From Clostridiales bacterium (GTDB taxonomy: Bacteria > Bacillota > Clostridia > Oscillospirales > Acutalibacteraceae), in NCBI GenBank assembly GCA_021200075.1, contig JAJQGZ010000203.1, positions 1 through 7,980 on the forward strand: a DNA stretch of 7,980 nucleotides, written 5' to 3'. Shown in pieces: positions 6,932-7,980 of this stretch (position 1 is the first letter of the stretch; every line of letters starts with the position of its first letter). Under the pieces are notes generated by a model. That model did no database searches, was not told the origin of the DNA, and was given only the letters and a program-made list of their open reading frames with translations. The position numbers were made by a program, and so were the translations under genes.

Positions 6932-7518
6932 TAATAACGGTTTTCGTGCCGACAGAGGTAAAACGGAATTACCGGCGGGTACACACTTTTTGAAGAATTA
7001 TAAAGTTATTTGGCAGAATCAGTAGTTGCAGTTCGCAGTGCGAAAATTAAATAGTAAGGGTATAAAGCTTGATTATCACTGCCGATAATCTGTGACTTGA
7101 TTGTCATAAAAATATTGCCGAAAAAGGCAAATATCCGAATATTAATTTAAGAAATATCTGATAAAAACCAAACTGTTAAGAAAGAAATAAATTGCAATAA
7201 TATTAAAACCTGTTATGGACAATATTGTTTCGGTAAAGCAGATATTCGTTAATAATTATCAGATAAATAATAGAGAGGTATACTCCAATGCGCTAAGAAA
7301 TTTCGGGATTAAAAAGCAGATATAGCAGATATGATAAAATGTAATAAATATTGAAGTTAAATTTAAAATAAATTAACTTAGAATTGTCTGTTATAAAAAT
7401 AGTCCCCGTAAATAAAAGGATGTAATTTGAGGTATAGACCGATGTACAGTTAAAATTTAATAAAAATTGACTAAGTTCAAAATATTAGTAAAATATTGAT
7501 AGTTAATTTATAGATTCG

Positions 7519-7544
7519 CAGGGAGACATTGTCTCCCTGTTTTT
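7519..7544 (+). terminator. Rho-independent terminator of the RNA unit
   Basis: A perfect 9-bp GC-rich stem (CAGGGAGAC, 7519-7527, with GTCTCCCTG, 7531-7539), a 3-nt ATT loop and a tail of five T (7540-7544). It is a textbook plus-strand terminator and defines the 3' end of the unit that begins near 6813. Confidence 0.92.
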
Positions 7545-7658
7545 CTGTTTCTGTTCTATTGCAATTGCAAAAAATTGTATGATAGAATAATGTTTACAAG
7601 GGGATTTATCCCTCTGTTGCTGGGAAAACTATAATAGAGAAAAGAAAGGAAGAAAAAT
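7545..7658 (+). promoter_or_regulatory. leader region of the exported-protein gene
   Basis: It contains a perfect 12-bp palindrome TTGCAATTGCAA (7559-7570), whose first half could be a -35 spaced 18 bases from TAGAAT (7583-7588). A second inverted repeat, GGGAT-TT-ATCCC (7601-7612), follows and could be an operator or a leader hairpin. A TATAAT at 7630-7635 has no good -35. The ribosome site is AAAGGAAG (about 7645-7652). Promoter choice is uncertain. Confidence 0.35.
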
Positions 7659-7938
7659 ATGGAAAACGCAATAAGAAAAAGCAGAATAACGAAGATAATA
7701 GCACTAATGCTGAGTATGATAATGTTCATAGTTTCATCATCGGTAAGTACGATACCTGCATATGCAAGCGCAGCAAAGACAACGATTACGAGTGTCACGG
7801 CTACGGCTGGTGGGTTTAAGGTGAGCTACAAAAAAAGTTAGCAGAGTAGACGGTTATCAGGTGCAGTATGCTACAAACAATATTTTTGAAACAAATAAAG
7901 GCGTATGTACTCATTTTGCTTATGCTTTGAGCCTGTAA
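7659..7938 (+). pseudogene. truncated exported Fn3-like / transglutaminase-like protein, frameshifted
   Basis: The ATG at 7659 has an AAAGGAAG ribosome site. Residues 1-38 form a signal peptide: basic start (RKSRITK), hydrophobic core (IIALMLSMIMFIVSS), and cleavage after AYA or ASA. Next comes the first part of a fibronectin-type-III-like module common in clostridial surface proteins (ITSVTATAGGFKVSYKK). The A7 run at 7830-7836 carries one base too many; removing it gives VSRVDGYQVQYATNNIF, the expected continuation. The protein then jumps to GVCTHFAYALSL, which resembles the cysteine-containing core of bacterial transglutaminase-like domains (GVC-x-x-A/F-Y-A). The stop at 7936-7938 lies in the palindromic repeat. 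The original was probably a large cell-surface protein; most of its Fn3 and transglutaminase sequence has been lost. Confidence 0.65.
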
Positions 7939-7980
7939 AATAAAGTGTGTAAGTTAGGAAAACAGCTTGCACACTTTTTG
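7934..7980 (+). repeat. palindromic terminator repeat, copy 2
   Basis: A 13-bp stem with two wobble pairs (7942-7954 with 7965-7977) and a 10-nt loop ends in a T run at 7975-7979. From TGTAAAATAAAGTGTGTAAG onward it matches the reverse complement of 54-98 almost base for base, including flanking bases outside the stem. It can end plus-strand transcription. The window stops here, so the right edge of the repeat is unseen. Confidence 0.75.

Larger units (their letters stand above)
6813..7544 (+). ncRNA. candidate long structured non-coding RNA, about 730 nt
   Basis: Promoter and terminator frame a region with no ORF over 40 codons that has a ribosome site. The first 165 nt or so are rich in nested complementary segments: 6813-6818 with 6852-6857, enclosing 6826-6831 with 6841-6846; 6874-6878 with 6922-6926 (one wobble) enclosing 6880-6884 with 6913-6917 and the CCTGT-TCAG-ACAGG hairpin (6896-6909); and 6957-6961 with 6969-6973. 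Further hairpins lie at 7032-7044, 7071-7090, 7091-7108, 7115-7130 and 7354-7379, and 7155-7164 can pair perfectly with 7256-7265. The size fits large bacterial RNAs such as ROOL, OLE or GOLLD; the compact 5' domain alone is nearer the size of the raiA motif. I could not assign it from memory. Alternatively the 5' domain is the RNA and the AT-rich remainder is a weakly structured trailer. Confidence 0.6.

Noticed and set aside
7556..7798. Minus-strand hydrophobic 80-codon open frame
   Set aside because: It is the antisense of a signal-peptide coding region, which commonly gives hydrophobic shadow frames; no ribosome site.

Overview
The window is AT-rich DNA from a low-GC Gram-positive anaerobe, most likely a gut Clostridia member (Ruminococcaceae/Oscillospiraceae or Eubacterium-like). 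The evidence is strong AGGAGG-type Shine-Dalgarno sites, sigma-A promoters with 17-base spacers, an intact DUF1292 (YrzB-like) gene, a GPH-family transporter, and an exported protein with an Fn3-like and a transglutaminase-like segment. No tRNA, rRNA, CRISPR array or transposase was seen. This placement is inference.

Layout. 1-447 (minus): a small intact hypothetical gene (188-406) with a near-perfect promoter and a hairpin terminator. 448-1487 (minus): a broken FRG-domain gene. 1612-2569 (plus): a broken HSL-type alpha/beta hydrolase. 2647-3669 (plus): a broken NAD(P)-dependent epimerase/SDR gene. 3734-5906 (minus): a broken GPH/MFS sugar symporter with a long cytoplasmic tail, convergent with the SDR gene across a bidirectional terminator. 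5907-6281: a non-coding stretch with the symporter promoter, a minus-strand terminator and a GC-richer structured segment. 6282-6602 (minus): intact DUF1292 gene. 6778-7544 (plus): a promoter-to-terminator unit of about 730 nt with no convincing ORF and many possible hairpins, which I read as a long structured non-coding RNA. 7659-7938 (plus): a truncated, frameshifted surface-protein gene that runs into a hairpin repeat also found, inverted, at the other end of the window.

Two themes stand out. First, all five larger genes are broken: together they carry about nine or ten frameshifts, several in homopolymers, and three in-frame stops, while the two small genes are intact and the promoters still look good. 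This is either a decaying island or a low-accuracy assembly; the sequence alone cannot decide. Second, the 6813-7544 unit is the best candidate for something undescribed. It has a consensus -35 with an extended -10, a textbook terminator, dense complementary segments including a 10-bp long-range pairing and a possible pseudoknot, and an embedded 15-codon ORF with an excellent Shine-Dalgarno site and three tandem TAA stops.

Functionally, the hydrolase, epimerase and symporter together would suit uptake and processing of an acylated sugar or glycoside, but this is only neighbourhood inference and none is intact here. The DUF1292 gene and the RNA unit are transcribed divergently from adjacent promoters.
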